From Betaproteobacteria bacterium HGW-Betaproteobacteria-16 (GTDB lineage: Bacteria; Pseudomonadota; Gammaproteobacteria; Burkholderiales; Burkholderiaceae_C): 41,268 bases of DNA. Shown piece after piece: positions 1 through 9,776 of the stretch (positions are counted from its first letter, which is position 1; every line of letters begins with the position of its first letter). The stretch is taken from positions 1 through 41,268 of the forward strand of contig PHCQ01000043.1 of the NCBI GenBank assembly GCA_002840835.1. The letters are read 5' to 3'. A model generated the notes under the pieces. The model was not told the DNA's origin. It did no database searches and worked only from the letters and a program-made list of their open reading frames with translations. The position numbers and the translations under genes were made by a program.

Positions 1-1
1 G

Positions 2-1231
2 GGTTATGGCTGCACCACCTGCATTGGCAATGCGGGCGATCTGGCCCCCGAGCTCAACGAAGTGATCACCCGCCATGAGCTGGTGTGCGCGGCGGTGCTT
101 TCAGGCAACCGCAACTTTGAAGCCCGCATCCACCCCAACCTCAAGGCAAATTTCCTCGCCAGCCCGCCGCTGGTGGTGGCCTACGCCATCGCGGGCAATG
201 TGATGACGGACCTCATGACCGAGCCCCTGGGCAAGGGCAAAGGTGGGCAACCGGTGTACCTGGGCGACGTCTGGCCGACCAGCGACGAGATCCACGCGCT
301 GATGAAATTCGCCATGAAGGGCAAGGCCTACCGCGACAACTACGCGCGTGTGGCCAGCGAGCCCGGCAAGTTGTGGGAGCGCATTCGTGGTGTGAACGGC
401 ACCACCTACACCTGGCCCAAGAGCACCTACATTGCAGAGCCGCCATTCTTTGAAACCTTCGAGCTTGCGCCGCCGGTGGCGACCGAACCCCCTTCGGTCA
501 AGGGCGCGCGCATCATGGCGCTGTTCGGCGATTCCATCACCACCGACCACATCTCGCCGGCCGGCAACATCGCGGAAAAATCGCCTGCAGGACAGTGGCT
601 GCTGGAACACGGCGTGCTCAAGGCAGACTTCAACAGCTACGGCGCGCGGCGTGGCAATCACGATGTGATGATGCGGGGCACCTTCGCCAACGTGCGCATC
701 AAGAACCTCATGCTGGCACCGGATGCGAACGGCTCGCGAGAGGAGGGTGGCTGGACCACCTGCCAGCTCGAAGGTGCCGCCCAAGGGCAAAAGCTGAGCA
801 TCTTCGATGCCGCCATGCGCTACCAGGCCGCCGGTGTTCCCACCGTGGTGTTCGCCGGTGAGGAATACGGCACCGGCTCCAGCCGCGACTGGGCCGCCAA
901 GGGCACGCAGTTGCTGGGCATCAAGGCGGTGGTGGCGCGCAGCTTCGAGCGCATCCACCGCTCCAACCTGGTGGGCATGGGCGTGCTGCCGCTGCAGTTC
1001 AAGGCCGGTGATTCCTGGGAAAGCCTGGGCCTGACCGGCGAAGAAACCATCGATGTGCTGCCACACCCGGATCTGACTCCCCAGAGCGATGCGCAACTGG
1101 TGATCACCCGCCCGGATGGCCAGACGCGCCAGTTGTCGGTGACGCTGCGCATCGATACGCCGGTGGAGGTGAACTATTACCGTCACGGTGGAATCCTCCC
1201 ATTCGTGCTCAGGCAATTGCTGACCGCTTGA
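2..1231 (+). CDS. acnA: Aconitate hydratase A, C-terminal part (5' end outside window)
   Basis: Converts citrate to isocitrate in the TCA cycle using a [4Fe-4S] cluster. The reading frame is open from base 2. It begins with [10 protein letters not shown], which carries the CxxC pair of cluster ligands, so about 410 of roughly 900 residues are present. The swivel domain follows, with [49 protein letters not shown] and [16 protein letters not shown]. The gene ends in [13 protein letters not shown], a typical AcnA terminus. The paralogue AcnD (2-methylisocitrate dehydratase) is closely related. I prefer AcnA from the C-terminal motifs, but the missing N-terminus and upstream neighbours would settle it. 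Confidence 0.88.
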   Translation, partial: GYGCTTCIGNAGDLAPELNEVITRHELVCAAVLSGNRNFEARIHPNLKANFLASPPLVVAYAIAGNVMTDLMTEPLGKGKGGQPVYLGDVWPTSDEIHALMKFAMKGKAYRDNYARVASEPGKLWERIRGVNGTTYTWPKSTYIAEPPFFETFELAPPVATEPPSVKGARIMALFGDSITTDHISPAGNIAEKSPAGQWLLEHGVLKADFNSYGARRGNHDVMMRGTFANVRIKNLMLAPDANGSREEGGWTTCQLEGAAQGQKLSIFDAAMRYQAAGVPTVVFAGEEYGTGSSRDWAAKGTQLLGIKAVVARSFERIHRSNLVGMGVLPLQFKAGDSWESLGLTGEETIDVLPHPDLTPQSDAQLVITRPDGQTRQLSVTLRIDTPVEVNYYRHGGILPFVLRQLLTA

Positions 1232-1286
1232 GCCAGCGGCCGCAACGCGGCATGATGTGTTTTCCGCCAGCCTCCAAGGAGTTGCC

Positions 1287-2222
1287 ATGCGAAAGCCCGC
1301 TCTCTACAGCCGAACGGCCCGTGCAAGGCCTGGGGCGGGCGGTGCTCCCGTGCCGGCGGACAGCGGTGGCGAAACGCCTGCCGTTGAAACGGCGGAGCGC
1401 CCAGGCCGCGGGCAGCGGTTGCGTGCCGGTCTGGCGCGCGCAGCCATCAACCCCCGCGTGATGTGGGCGGCGCTGGCCTTGCTGGCGGCCCTGCTGCTGG
1501 CGAGCAATCTGCAGCAAGGAGCCATGGGCGCCAAGGCGCTGACGCAGAAGGACATTGACGCAGCCGTGCTGCGCACGCTGACCACCCAGACCTTGCCTTC
1601 TGCGGCCGCGAAGGCGGCGGAGATCATCCGGCCTTCAGTGGTGCGGGTGATGTCGTTCGCCAAGAACGCCAAGGGCGAAGAGGAAGAACAAGGCGTGGGC
1701 ACGGGTGTGGTGATCGTCGACAAAGGCATCATCCTGACCAACCTGCACGTGGTGCAAGGTGCCGAAACCTTGAAGCTGACTTTTTTTGATGGCTCCGAGT
1801 CCGCCGCCAGCGTGGTGGGGGCGCAACCCGAAAACGATCTGGCGGTGCTGCAGGCCCACACGATTCCCGATGATCTGGCTGCGGCCACCATGCGCTCCAC
1901 GTCCGATCTGCTGCCCGGCGACCAGGTGGTGGCCGTGGGCTTTCCCTTCGGCATCGGCCCGTCGGTGTCGGCGGGCGTGGTGTCTGGCCTGGGGCGCTCG
2001 TTCCAGTCGCCGGAAGGTGAGCAGGAGATCGGTAACCTGATCCAGTTTGATGCGGCCGCCAACCCCGGCAACTCCGGTGGACCGCTGGTCACCATGAGTG
2101 GTGAGGTGGTGGGTGTGGTCACCGGCATCCTGAATCCCACGAGTCACCGGACCTTTGTTGGCATTGGTTTTGCTGTGCCGATTGAAAGCGCCGCATCTGC
2201 AGCTGGCCTTCCGCCGTTTTAG
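1287..2222 (+). CDS. Membrane-anchored trypsin-like serine protease (S1C, HtrA-like, no PDZ domain)
   Basis: A 311-residue protein. ATG 1287 is chosen because AAGGA at 1276-1280 lies 6 bases upstream; the in-frame ATG at 1257 has no comparable site. A basic, proline-rich cytoplasmic tail (1-57) precedes one membrane segment (about 59-73), so the protease domain should face the periplasm. The catalytic triad is visible: His154 in TNLHVV, Asp184 in ENDLAVLQ and Ser263 in GNSGGPL. The protein stops just after the protease fold (GIGFAVPIE), so it lacks the PDZ domain of DegP/DegS. The moxR gene starts 20 bases later with its own ribosome site, which suggests the short form is native and co-transcribed. 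Substrate unknown. Confidence 0.85.
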   Translation: MRKPALYSRTARARPGAGGAPVPADSGGETPAVETAERPGRGQRLRAGLARAAINPRVMWAALALLAALLLASNLQQGAMGAKALTQKDIDAAVLRTLTTQTLPSAAAKAAEIIRPSVVRVMSFAKNAKGEEEEQGVGTGVVIVDKGIILTNLHVVQGAETLKLTFFDGSESAASVVGAQPENDLAVLQAHTIPDDLAAATMRSTSDLLPGDQVVAVGFPFGIGPSVSAGVVSGLGRSFQSPEGEQEIGNLIQFDAAANPGNSGGPLVTMSGEVVGVVTGILNPTSHRTFVGIGFAVPIESAASAAGLPPF

Positions 2223-2241
2223 CTTTTTTCAGGAGCGCTCC

Positions 2242-3243
<1,002 letters not shown>

Positions 3244-3254
3244 GGGAGATCGCT

Positions 3255-4286
3255 GTGCTCTTCGGCTTGTTCAAATCCCGCCCACCTGACGAGTCGATCG
3301 CGCCCGCACGGGTGCTACCGCCCGAAGTACCCGAACGCGCAGACGCCCTGATGCGCCGACTGGAGTGGTCGGTGATTCGCCGGCTTGATGGCCTGCTGCA
3401 GGGCGACTACCGCACCCTCATGCGCGGCATCGGGCTGGACCTGGCCGACCTGCGCGAGTACCAGCATCATGACGACGTGCGCCACATCGACTGGAACGTG
3501 ACTGCGCGCCAGCAAGTGCCTTACGTGCGCGTGTTCACCGAAGACCGCGAAATGGCTGCGTGGTTTCTGCTTGACCTCAGCCCGTCGGTGGACTTCGGCT
3601 CTGGCGACCAGCACAAGAGTCAGGTGCTGCGCGATTTTGTGGCCGTGCTTGCGCGGCTCATCAGCCGGCATGGCAACCGGGTGGGGGCGGTGCTCTATGG
3701 TTCGCGCGGACGAGCCGCAGTGGACGCCGTGCTGCCGGCGCGGGGTGGTCGCAATCAGGTGCTGCGCCTGTTGCAGCTGATCCAGCAACCGACTGCGCCT
3801 TCGGTCAAACCGGGCAAGAAGACGCCGCCCGCTGGTGCCACCCGCCTGTCAGACCTGCTGACGGCCGCTACCCGCACCGTGCGCCAGCGCAGCACGGTGT
3901 TCGTGGTGTCCGACTTCATCAGCGAACCAGACTGGGAAAAACCACTGGGCGAACTGGCGCGGCGCCATGATGTGGTGGCGGTGCGCCTGCTGGACCCCCT
4001 GGAGCAGGAGCTCCCGGACCTGGGCCTGCTGACCATGCGGGACGCGGAAACCGGTGAACAGCTGCTGGTGGACACCCACGACACCGGTTTTCGCCAGCGT
4101 TTCGCCCGCATCGCCGCCGAACGTGAAGCGGTGCTGCGCAACAGCCTGGCGCGGGCCGGTGTGGACACGCTGGAACTGGCCACCGACGACGATCTGGCCG
4201 ACGCCGTCCTGCGATTCGTGGACCTGCGCAAGCGCCGCAGCGGCCTGCGCGCCGGTCTGCCATCCCACCTGGGAGTCCGAGCATGA
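3255..4286 (+). CDS. DUF58 domain protein (MoxR partner)
   Basis: About 343 residues. I choose GTG 3255 because a GGGAG element (3244-3248) sits at proper distance; a TTG at 3240 overlapping the moxR stop is the alternative. The DUF58 signature is clear at about 58-85: GIGLDLADLREYQ, then DDVRHIDWNVTAR. After it comes a VWA-like fold beginning at AWFLLDLSPSVDFG. There is no membrane segment, so it is probably cytosolic or membrane-peripheral. In MoxR operons this protein is thought to bridge the ATPase and the membrane VWA protein. It overlaps the next gene by 4 bases (ATGA), which indicates coupled translation. No biochemical role can be read from sequence. Confidence 0.9.
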   Translation: MLFGLFKSRPPDESIAPARVLPPEVPERADALMRRLEWSVIRRLDGLLQGDYRTLMRGIGLDLADLREYQHHDDVRHIDWNVTARQQVPYVRVFTEDREMAAWFLLDLSPSVDFGSGDQHKSQVLRDFVAVLARLISRHGNRVGAVLYGSRGRAAVDAVLPARGGRNQVLRLLQLIQQPTAPSVKPGKKTPPAGATRLSDLLTAATRTVRQRSTVFVVSDFISEPDWEKPLGELARRHDVVAVRLLDPLEQELPDLGLLTMRDAETGEQLLVDTHDTGFRQRFARIAAEREAVLRNSLARAGVDTLELATDDDLADAVLRFVDLRKRRSGLRAGLPSHLGVRA

Positions 4287-5350
4287 ACAATCTGCCCGTC
4301 ACCTTCATCTGGCCGCAGTTTCTCTGGTTGCTGCTGGCCTTGCCGTTGCTTGTGCTGATCTACTGGTGGCTGTTGCGCCGCCGCCGGCACGCCGCCTTGC
4401 GTTATGCCAGCCTGTCCATCGTGCGCGAGGCCATGGGCAAAGGCCCCGGCTGGCGCCGGCATGTGCCGCCAGCGCTGCTGTTGTTCGCGTTCGCCGCCAT
4501 GCTGCTGGCCTCGGCACGGCCCATGGCGTCCATCGTGCTGCCTTCGCAGGAGCAGACCATCATTTTGGCGATGGACGTGTCCGGCAGCATGCGCGCCGAA
4601 GACGTGCAGCCCAACCGGCTGGTGGCTTCGCAGAACGCTGCCAAGGCGTTTCTCGCCGAACTGCCACGCCATGTGAAAGTGGGCATCGTGGCCTTCGCCG
4701 GCACCGCCCAGGTGGTGCAGCCCATCACACTGAGCCGTGAAGACCTGGTGGCCGCGATCGACAAATTCCAGCTCCAGCGCGCCACCGCCATTGGCAGCGC
4801 CATCGTGGTGTCGCTCTCTGAGTTGTTTCCCGAACAGCGCATCAACCTCGGCGACATGACCTACAGCCGCAACAGCGACCCGTTCGCACCCAAAGGCCGT
4901 TCCCTGGACCAGCCCAAAACCGACGAAACACCTTTCACGCCAGTGGCGCCCGGTTCCTACACTTCGGCCGCCGTGATTCTGCTCACCGACGGTCAGCGCA
5001 CCACCGGCGTGGAAACGGCGGAAGCGGCCCAGATGGCGGCCGACCGGGGTGTGCGGGTCTACACCGTGGGTGTGGGCACGGTCGATGGCGAAATCATCGG
5101 CTTCGAAGGTTGGTCCATGCGGGTGCGTCTGGACGAAGAGAGCCTGAAGGAAGTGGCCAGCACCACGCAGGGCGAGTACTTCTACGCGGGCACGGCAGAA
5201 AACCTCAAGCAGGTGTACGAATCGCTGAGTACCCGGCTGACGGTGGAGAAAAAAGAAACCGAGATCGCTGGCCTGCTGGCTTTGTTGGCATCGTTGTTGG
5301 TGATGGTTTCTGCAGGCTTGTCATTGCTCTGGTTCAACCGTGTGGCCTGA
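4283..5350 (+). CDS. BatA-like VWA domain membrane protein
   Basis: 355 residues. Two N-terminal membrane segments (about 11-31 and 62-78) precede a von Willebrand A domain with an intact metal-ion adhesion site, DVSGSM at 98-103, and a later ILLTDG strand. A third membrane segment lies at about 328-352. This is the layout of BatA-type proteins (aerotolerance or MoxR-Bat operons). It overlaps the DUF58 gene by 4 bases. The operon stops here: BatB, BatD or TPR partners found in some longer Bat operons are absent, and the next gene is an unrelated flavoenzyme after a 127-base gap. Role inferred: the membrane-facing effector of the MoxR system. Confidence 0.9.
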   Translation: MNNLPVTFIWPQFLWLLLALPLLVLIYWWLLRRRRHAALRYASLSIVREAMGKGPGWRRHVPPALLLFAFAAMLLASARPMASIVLPSQEQTIILAMDVSGSMRAEDVQPNRLVASQNAAKAFLAELPRHVKVGIVAFAGTAQVVQPITLSREDLVAAIDKFQLQRATAIGSAIVVSLSELFPEQRINLGDMTYSRNSDPFAPKGRSLDQPKTDETPFTPVAPGSYTSAAVILLTDGQRTTGVETAEAAQMAADRGVRVYTVGVGTVDGEIIGFEGWSMRVRLDEESLKEVASTTQGEYFYAGTAENLKQVYESLSTRLTVEKKETEIAGLLALLASLLVMVSAGLSLLWFNRVA

Positions 5351-5477
5351 GAGCGCAAACACGCTCTGAAGCCTGCGCAAAGTCGGCAGCATTTTTTTGG
5401 GTCTCCCGGGGCGTGAACATGCTCCGGTTTGCCCTGTGTCAAGGCCTGCAGCGCCTGCCGGGTGACAATTCGGGCCA

Positions 5478-6692
5478 ATGAACAAAAACGTATTGGTGGC
5501 TGGCGGTGGCATTGGCGGTCTGGCTTGTGCTTTGGCCATGGCACGCGCTGGCGCATCGGTGAACGTGATGGAACAGGCCGGCGCGTTTGGTGAAGTGGGC
5601 GCCGGCTTGCAACTGGGACCCAATGCGGTGCGTGTGCTGCACGAGTGGGGCCTTACCGAAGCTTTGCGGGCCTGCGCCGCCTTTCCGGAAAGCCTGCGCG
5701 TGTGCGACGCCCGATCGGCGAAATCGCTGGGTCGGCTTCGGCTGGGTGCGGTCATGCTGGCACGTTACGGCCAACCCTACGCCACCTTGCACCGGGCCGA
5801 TCTGCACAGGCTGCTGCTGGACGCTGTGCAACACCAGAGCAAGGTGGCCCTCTCACTCAACACTCGCATCGCCAGTTTTGAGTCCACAGCCAATGGCGTG
5901 CTTGTGCACACGGAAGATGGCCGCGAGGTCGTGGGCGACGCGCTGATCGGATGCGACGGTTTGTGGAGCCAGGTGCGCACGGGCTTGCTGGGCGCACAGC
6001 CCGTGCGCTCCAGCGGGCATCTGGCTTACCGGGGCATGGTGCCCGCGCGCGACATGCCGATCGGATCGCGTGCGAACGTGGTCACGGCCTGGATGGGCCC
6101 GAGGCTGCACGTGGTGCACTATCCGGTTCGCGGCGGTGACTGGTTCAACGTGGTGGCCGTGGTGGAGGGCGTGCTGGGGCAGGGTCATGGCGAGCCCGCC
6201 GAGAGCTGGACGCACGAAGCGCATGCGGCCGATCTGAAACGCGCAATGGGCACGGTGTGTGAAAGCCTCGCAGGCGTGATCGACGCCGTAGCGGAATGGA
6301 AGCTCTGGGCACTGAACGATCGCCCGCCCATGCGCGGCCCCGACGAGCACGCACACGGCCGCGTGGCACTGCTGGGCGATGCGGCCCACCCGCTGCGCCC
6401 CTACCTGGCGCAGGGTGCGGCGATGGCCATTGAAGACGCGTGGACCCTGGGCCGCTTGCTGCAGGAGGCCGTCCATCAGGGGCCGGTGGACTGGTCGCCC
6501 CTGTTCGCCCGCTACGCCCGCACGCGCTGGTCGCGCAACGCACGTGTGCAGACCCGTTCCCAACGCAATGGCACCATCTTTCATGCAACGGGCCTGCTGC
6601 GCCTGGGCCGCGACATCGGGCTGGGTCTGATGGACGAGCGCCTCATGGACAACGCCTGGCTGTACAGCGGGCCACCCCATCCGATACCATGA
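5478..6692 (+). CDS. FAD-dependent aromatic-ring monooxygenase (salicylate hydroxylase-like, class A)
   Basis: 404 residues with the three class A flavoprotein hydroxylase motifs: GGGIGG (9-14) for FAD, LIGCDGLWSQVR (about 157-167) for FAD/NAD(P)H, and GDAAHPLRPYLAQGA (300-314) for the FAD ribityl chain. Known relatives hydroxylate salicylate, 3-hydroxybenzoate or 6-hydroxynicotinate; the exact substrate cannot be read here. ATG 5478 puts the dinucleotide motif at the expected position. The next gene, a Bug solute receptor, starts 38 bases downstream on the same strand. This pairing is common in catabolic clusters, so the receptor may bind this enzyme's substrate (inference). No ring-cleavage gene is nearby. 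Confidence 0.88.
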   Translation: MNKNVLVAGGGIGGLACALAMARAGASVNVMEQAGAFGEVGAGLQLGPNAVRVLHEWGLTEALRACAAFPESLRVCDARSAKSLGRLRLGAVMLARYGQPYATLHRADLHRLLLDAVQHQSKVALSLNTRIASFESTANGVLVHTEDGREVVGDALIGCDGLWSQVRTGLLGAQPVRSSGHLAYRGMVPARDMPIGSRANVVTAWMGPRLHVVHYPVRGGDWFNVVAVVEGVLGQGHGEPAESWTHEAHAADLKRAMGTVCESLAGVIDAVAEWKLWALNDRPPMRGPDEHAHGRVALLGDAAHPLRPYLAQGAAMAIEDAWTLGRLLQEAVHQGPVDWSPLFARYARTRWSRNARVQTRSQRNGTIFHATGLLRLGRDIGLGLMDERLMDNAWLYSGPPHPIP

Positions 6693-6730
6693 GCCTGCCT
6701 TTTTTTGCACTTTATCCATAAGAGACAAAC

Positions 6731-7735
6731 ATGAAAAAAACCTCCACGCCCCCCACCACCCCTGGCCGCCGCCACGCATTGGCCGTGGGAGCCGCCATGG
6801 CTTCCTCGCTGGTGCTGCCCGCCGCCCATGCCCAGTCGGCCGCTTGGCCCAACAGGCCGCTGAAGATCATGGTGGGTTTCCCGGGCGGGTCCTCGCCCGA
6901 CCTCATGGCCCGTTTGCTGGCCGAGCCGCTGGCGCAGGCCTTGGGCCAACCCGTGGTGATCGAGAACCGCCCCGGCGCCGGAGGCAATATCGCTGCCGAC
7001 CTGGTGGCCCGCGCGACCGATGATCACACCATCGGCCTGATGATCAACGGCAACATGACGATCGCCAAGATCCTCAATCCGGCCACCCCTTACGACCCGC
7101 TCAAGGACCTCACGCCGGTGGCGCTGATCGCCGTGGCGCCGCTGGTGCTGTGTGTACCGGCCGAAACCACCACCACTGGAGCCGCCTTCTTTGCCGCCGC
7201 CCGCGAAGGTGGCGACCGATGGAACTACGGCACGCCCGGTGTGGGCACGGTGGCCCACCTAGGCATGGAGCTGCTCAAACCCAAGGCCGGCATCGCACCC
7301 GTGCACGTGCCATACCCGGGCAACCCGCAGGTGATCGCCGCCATGCTCACCAACCAGATCCAGATGTCGCTGCTGCCGCCAGGCCTGGCCATGGCCCAGG
7401 TGCGCGCAGGCAAGCTGCGCGCCATCGGTGTCACGTCTGCTGGGCGCAGCAGCGTGGTGCCCGAAGTGCCCAGCCTGTCTGAAGCAGGCGTGCGCGACTT
7501 CCAGCTCGAAATCTGGAACGCCGTGGCCGCGCCCAACAGCATGCCCAAGGCGAACGTGCAGAAGCTCGCCGGGTTGCTGTCTGAATTTGTGCGCCGCGAA
7601 GACATCCGCCAGAAGATCTTCTTGCAGGGATGGCAGGTGGCTGGTACCGGCCCTGAGGGCTTGGCTCGCCGCATTCAGAGCGACACCAAGGCCATGACGG
7701 AAGTGATTCAGCGCAACAACATTCGTCCGGGCTAA
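6731..7735 (+). CDS. Bug-family tripartite tricarboxylate transporter solute-binding receptor
   Basis: 334 residues. A signal peptide with a twin arginine at 13-14, a hydrophobic run and an AHA cleavage motif near 34 sends it to the periplasm. The mature part starts with the Bug hallmarks WPNRPLKIMVGFPGGSSPD and VVIENRPGAGGNIAADLVA. Bug proteins bind carboxylates or small aromatic acids and are hugely expanded in Burkholderiales, mostly without their own permease. None (TctA/TctB) is visible here, so it must share one elsewhere or act as a sensor. It is probably co-transcribed with the monooxygenase just upstream. It ends 42 bases before the convergent DUF3592 gene. Confidence 0.93.
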   Translation: MKKTSTPPTTPGRRHALAVGAAMASSLVLPAAHAQSAAWPNRPLKIMVGFPGGSSPDLMARLLAEPLAQALGQPVVIENRPGAGGNIAADLVARATDDHTIGLMINGNMTIAKILNPATPYDPLKDLTPVALIAVAPLVLCVPAETTTTGAAFFAAAREGGDRWNYGTPGVGTVAHLGMELLKPKAGIAPVHVPYPGNPQVIAAMLTNQIQMSLLPPGLAMAQVRAGKLRAIGVTSAGRSSVVPEVPSLSEAGVRDFQLEIWNAVAAPNSMPKANVQKLAGLLSEFVRREDIRQKIFLQGWQVAGTGPEGLARRIQSDTKAMTEVIQRNNIRPG

Positions 7736-7777
7736 GAGGCTGAGCGTGTCTTTGCCTGCCTGCTCTGGGGGAATGAC

Positions 7778-9559
7778 TCAGGTGCCGGCAGACCATCCGG
7801 TGTGCCGGGCAATGTCGCTCATCAGCAAGCGCGCAGCTTCTTCGCCGCTGATGCTGTCGGCCAGCACAAAGGCTTTGCCACCGAGTGGGTGGGCACGCAC
7901 TTGCCAGATGTTTTCCGGTCGCTGGCCGCTCACTTGCAGGCCGTAGCTGCGGTACAGGCTCAGGCGTTCGATCATCTGGGCATACCGGCGTCGCCCCACC
8001 GGTATGCCGAGCAGCCACCTTTCAACGGTGGCGCCCTGGCTGCGATCCAGCGTGACCTTTCGCCGGTTGCCCAGGTGCCACAGGCTCAACACCAGCGCCA
8101 GCAAGCCCAGGCCACCGAAGAGGATACCCATCCATCCACCCAGGGCGTCTTTGCGCCACAGGTAGGTGCCTGATGCCAGGAACGCCACGCCCATGATCAG
8201 CCAGGGCATTTGAACGCGCCGCATGCGTGCATAAGGCTGGTCCAGCACCAGTCGACCCTGCATGTTCATGCCAACCTGGCAGACGGCGGCAATGCGCTCG
8301 CGCAACAACGACTCTTCAGATGGCAGGTTCGCCTGACCGAAAGCGAGACGATCGTCCGGAGCAGAAAAGGAGGCGCTTGTTCCGGTGGCAAACACGGGGA
8401 TGTCGTAGTGGGCGCTGAAATCGCCGTCCAGGCCCTGCCCCGTGACACTCACGCGCCAGACGGTACCGTCCTCATCTGGCGATGCCGAGGGTGGCAGATG
8501 GCCGGGCACGTTGGTCTGCCACTGGATGCGGGTGCCGCTGGGTGTGGGCAGCAGCTTGGCGATGCCTTCGTTCTCCCATTGCAGGTTTTCGCTGGTGCGT
8601 CGGTCGTCACCGTTGCCACTGGTGCTGCGTTCCAGGCAACTGAGTGCCACCACCACACGCGCCTGCGGGCCCGCCTGCACTGGAAGATCCAGATGCATGA
8701 CCACGCTCCCACCCAGCGGCGCCGGGTGGGGTGCGAGCACCAGCGCCGCCGCACCATAGCGGCGATGCTGGCGCCATCGCTTGATCGCATGCCAGCACAT
8801 CGCCAGGCCGACCAGTGGAAACACCAGCACCACCCACACGATGGGACGGCCGTTGACGGCCTGAGGCAGCGCGAGTGCGCTCACCGAGGCCCCGAAGACC
8901 AGGAACACCAGCCCCATGACGGTGAACACCCAGCGTTCCGCGCGCATGTTCGATGCGATGGACGGACCTGCCCAGGCCGGGTGCGCCATCCAGGGCTGGC
9001 TGGTGGCCAAGGCTTGCTCTGGCTGGGCGGCTTTGCGCCAGCTGTGGCGAGCCCATGCCAGCATGCCACCACCCACACCGCCAAAGACCACGAGGAAGAT
9101 CGCCCAGAAACCCAGCAAGGGCCAGCGCAGGCTGCGATCCAGCACGGCATCTGACGCATCAGACGGGTTGACCCAGGCCGTGACGGGCTTGCCCTGCTGC
9201 TGGGCGCTTTTCAGCTGCCAGCCCAACTGGTACCAGAAGTCCCCCAGGTTGTCGGCCATGTTGCTCACAGCCACGCGCTCGCCGGTGTAGGTGCGGCCGT
9301 CGATCACGTAGCGGTAGCGTGCATGCACTCGGGACGTGGCATTGCCACTGCTGCTGCGGGAGGACGCCAGCCGTGCTTCCACCACCTGAGCCGGCACCGG
9401 TTCCCACTGGCGCATGCGCACGGCATCGATCACGGTGGGCACCATGCCCAGCACGAGGAACCCCAGGCCCACCAAAAAGAAAATCCCACCGAACGCGCCC
9501 AGCCAGATGGCGCTGTTGCGATGCTGCTGGCGGCGGTTGGAGCGTGGAAATCGTGACAT
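7778..9559 (-). CDS. Multi-pass membrane protein with DUF3592 domain
   Basis: 593 residues if started at the ATG at 9559 (MSRFPRSN); an ATG 14 codons earlier is possible and neither has a strong ribosome site. Membrane segments lie at about 18-40, 148-168, 210-230 and 240-257, with a further hydrophobic pair near the C-terminus. The loop at about 50-145 (WEPVPAQVVEA, YRYVIDGRTYTGERV, VTAWVNPSDASDAVL) is a DUF3592 domain, predicted extracytoplasmic. A long polar region between the membrane blocks resembles a second beta-rich domain. Function is unknown. It converges on the Bug receptor gene and is alone on its strand apart from the broken ycaQ-like gene. Confidence 0.8.
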   Translation of the reverse strand: MSRFPRSNRRQQHRNSAIWLGAFGGIFFLVGLGFLVLGMVPTVIDAVRMRQWEPVPAQVVEARLASSRSSSGNATSRVHARYRYVIDGRTYTGERVAVSNMADNLGDFWYQLGWQLKSAQQQGKPVTAWVNPSDASDAVLDRSLRWPLLGFWAIFLVVFGGVGGGMLAWARHSWRKAAQPEQALATSQPWMAHPAWAGPSIASNMRAERWVFTVMGLVFLVFGASVSALALPQAVNGRPIVWVVLVFPLVGLAMCWHAIKRWRQHRRYGAAALVLAPHPAPLGGSVVMHLDLPVQAGPQARVVVALSCLERSTSGNGDDRRTSENLQWENEGIAKLLPTPSGTRIQWQTNVPGHLPPSASPDEDGTVWRVSVTGQGLDGDFSAHYDIPVFATGTSASFSAPDDRLAFGQANLPSEESLLRERIAAVCQVGMNMQGRLVLDQPYARMRRVQMPWLIMGVAFLASGTYLWRKDALGGWMGILFGGLGLLALVLSLWHLGNRRKVTLDRSQGATVERWLLGIPVGRRRYAQMIERLSLYRSYGLQVSGQRPENIWQVRAHPLGGKAFVLADSISGEEAARLLMSDIARHTGWSAGT

Positions 9560-9632
9560 GGGAACAGGCAATAAAAAAGTGCCCGCAGTGTATGCCGCCA
9601 ATGACGCTCAGCGCTTCGCGCGCCGGACGGGC

Positions 9633-9776
9633 TCAACCGCTGGCGACACCAAGAAAGCCAGCAAAGGACGCCAGTTCGGCCTGCAGCGCGGATTGAAAGG
9701 CCGGATCTTTTGGCGCATCCCCGCTGACGTGGCCCAACTCGGCCCGCAGTGTGCCGCCCACCACTGAAAGGTTGCC
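9633..9776 (-). pseudogene. Detached 3' tail of the ycaQ-like gene, beyond an in-frame TAG
   Basis: After the TAG at 9777-9779 the same frame stays open for 47 codons to a TGA at 9633-9635. It reads GNLSVVGGTLRAELGH, then SGDAPKDPAF and LQAELASFAGFLG. This matches the usual C-terminal end of YcaQ/HTH_42 proteins, in which VIGW is followed by such a strand and a helix ending in FLG. Family resemblance is from memory, but the uninterrupted frame and sensible protein composition are visible. It has no start signal of its own and would be made only by readthrough of the stop. Confidence 0.7.

Noticed and set aside
2100..2222. Possible frameshift or truncation at the end of the trypsin-like protease, since HtrA proteins usually have PDZ domains
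   Set aside because: The protease fold is complete, the stop is followed at once by a good ribosome site and moxR, and no PDZ-like sequence is found in any frame downstream.
9559..9635. A separate small gene between the DUF3592 gene and the ycaQ-like gene
   Set aside because: The open stretch is better explained as the detached C-terminus of the ycaQ-like gene. The rest of the gap is only the DUF3592 gene's upstream region.
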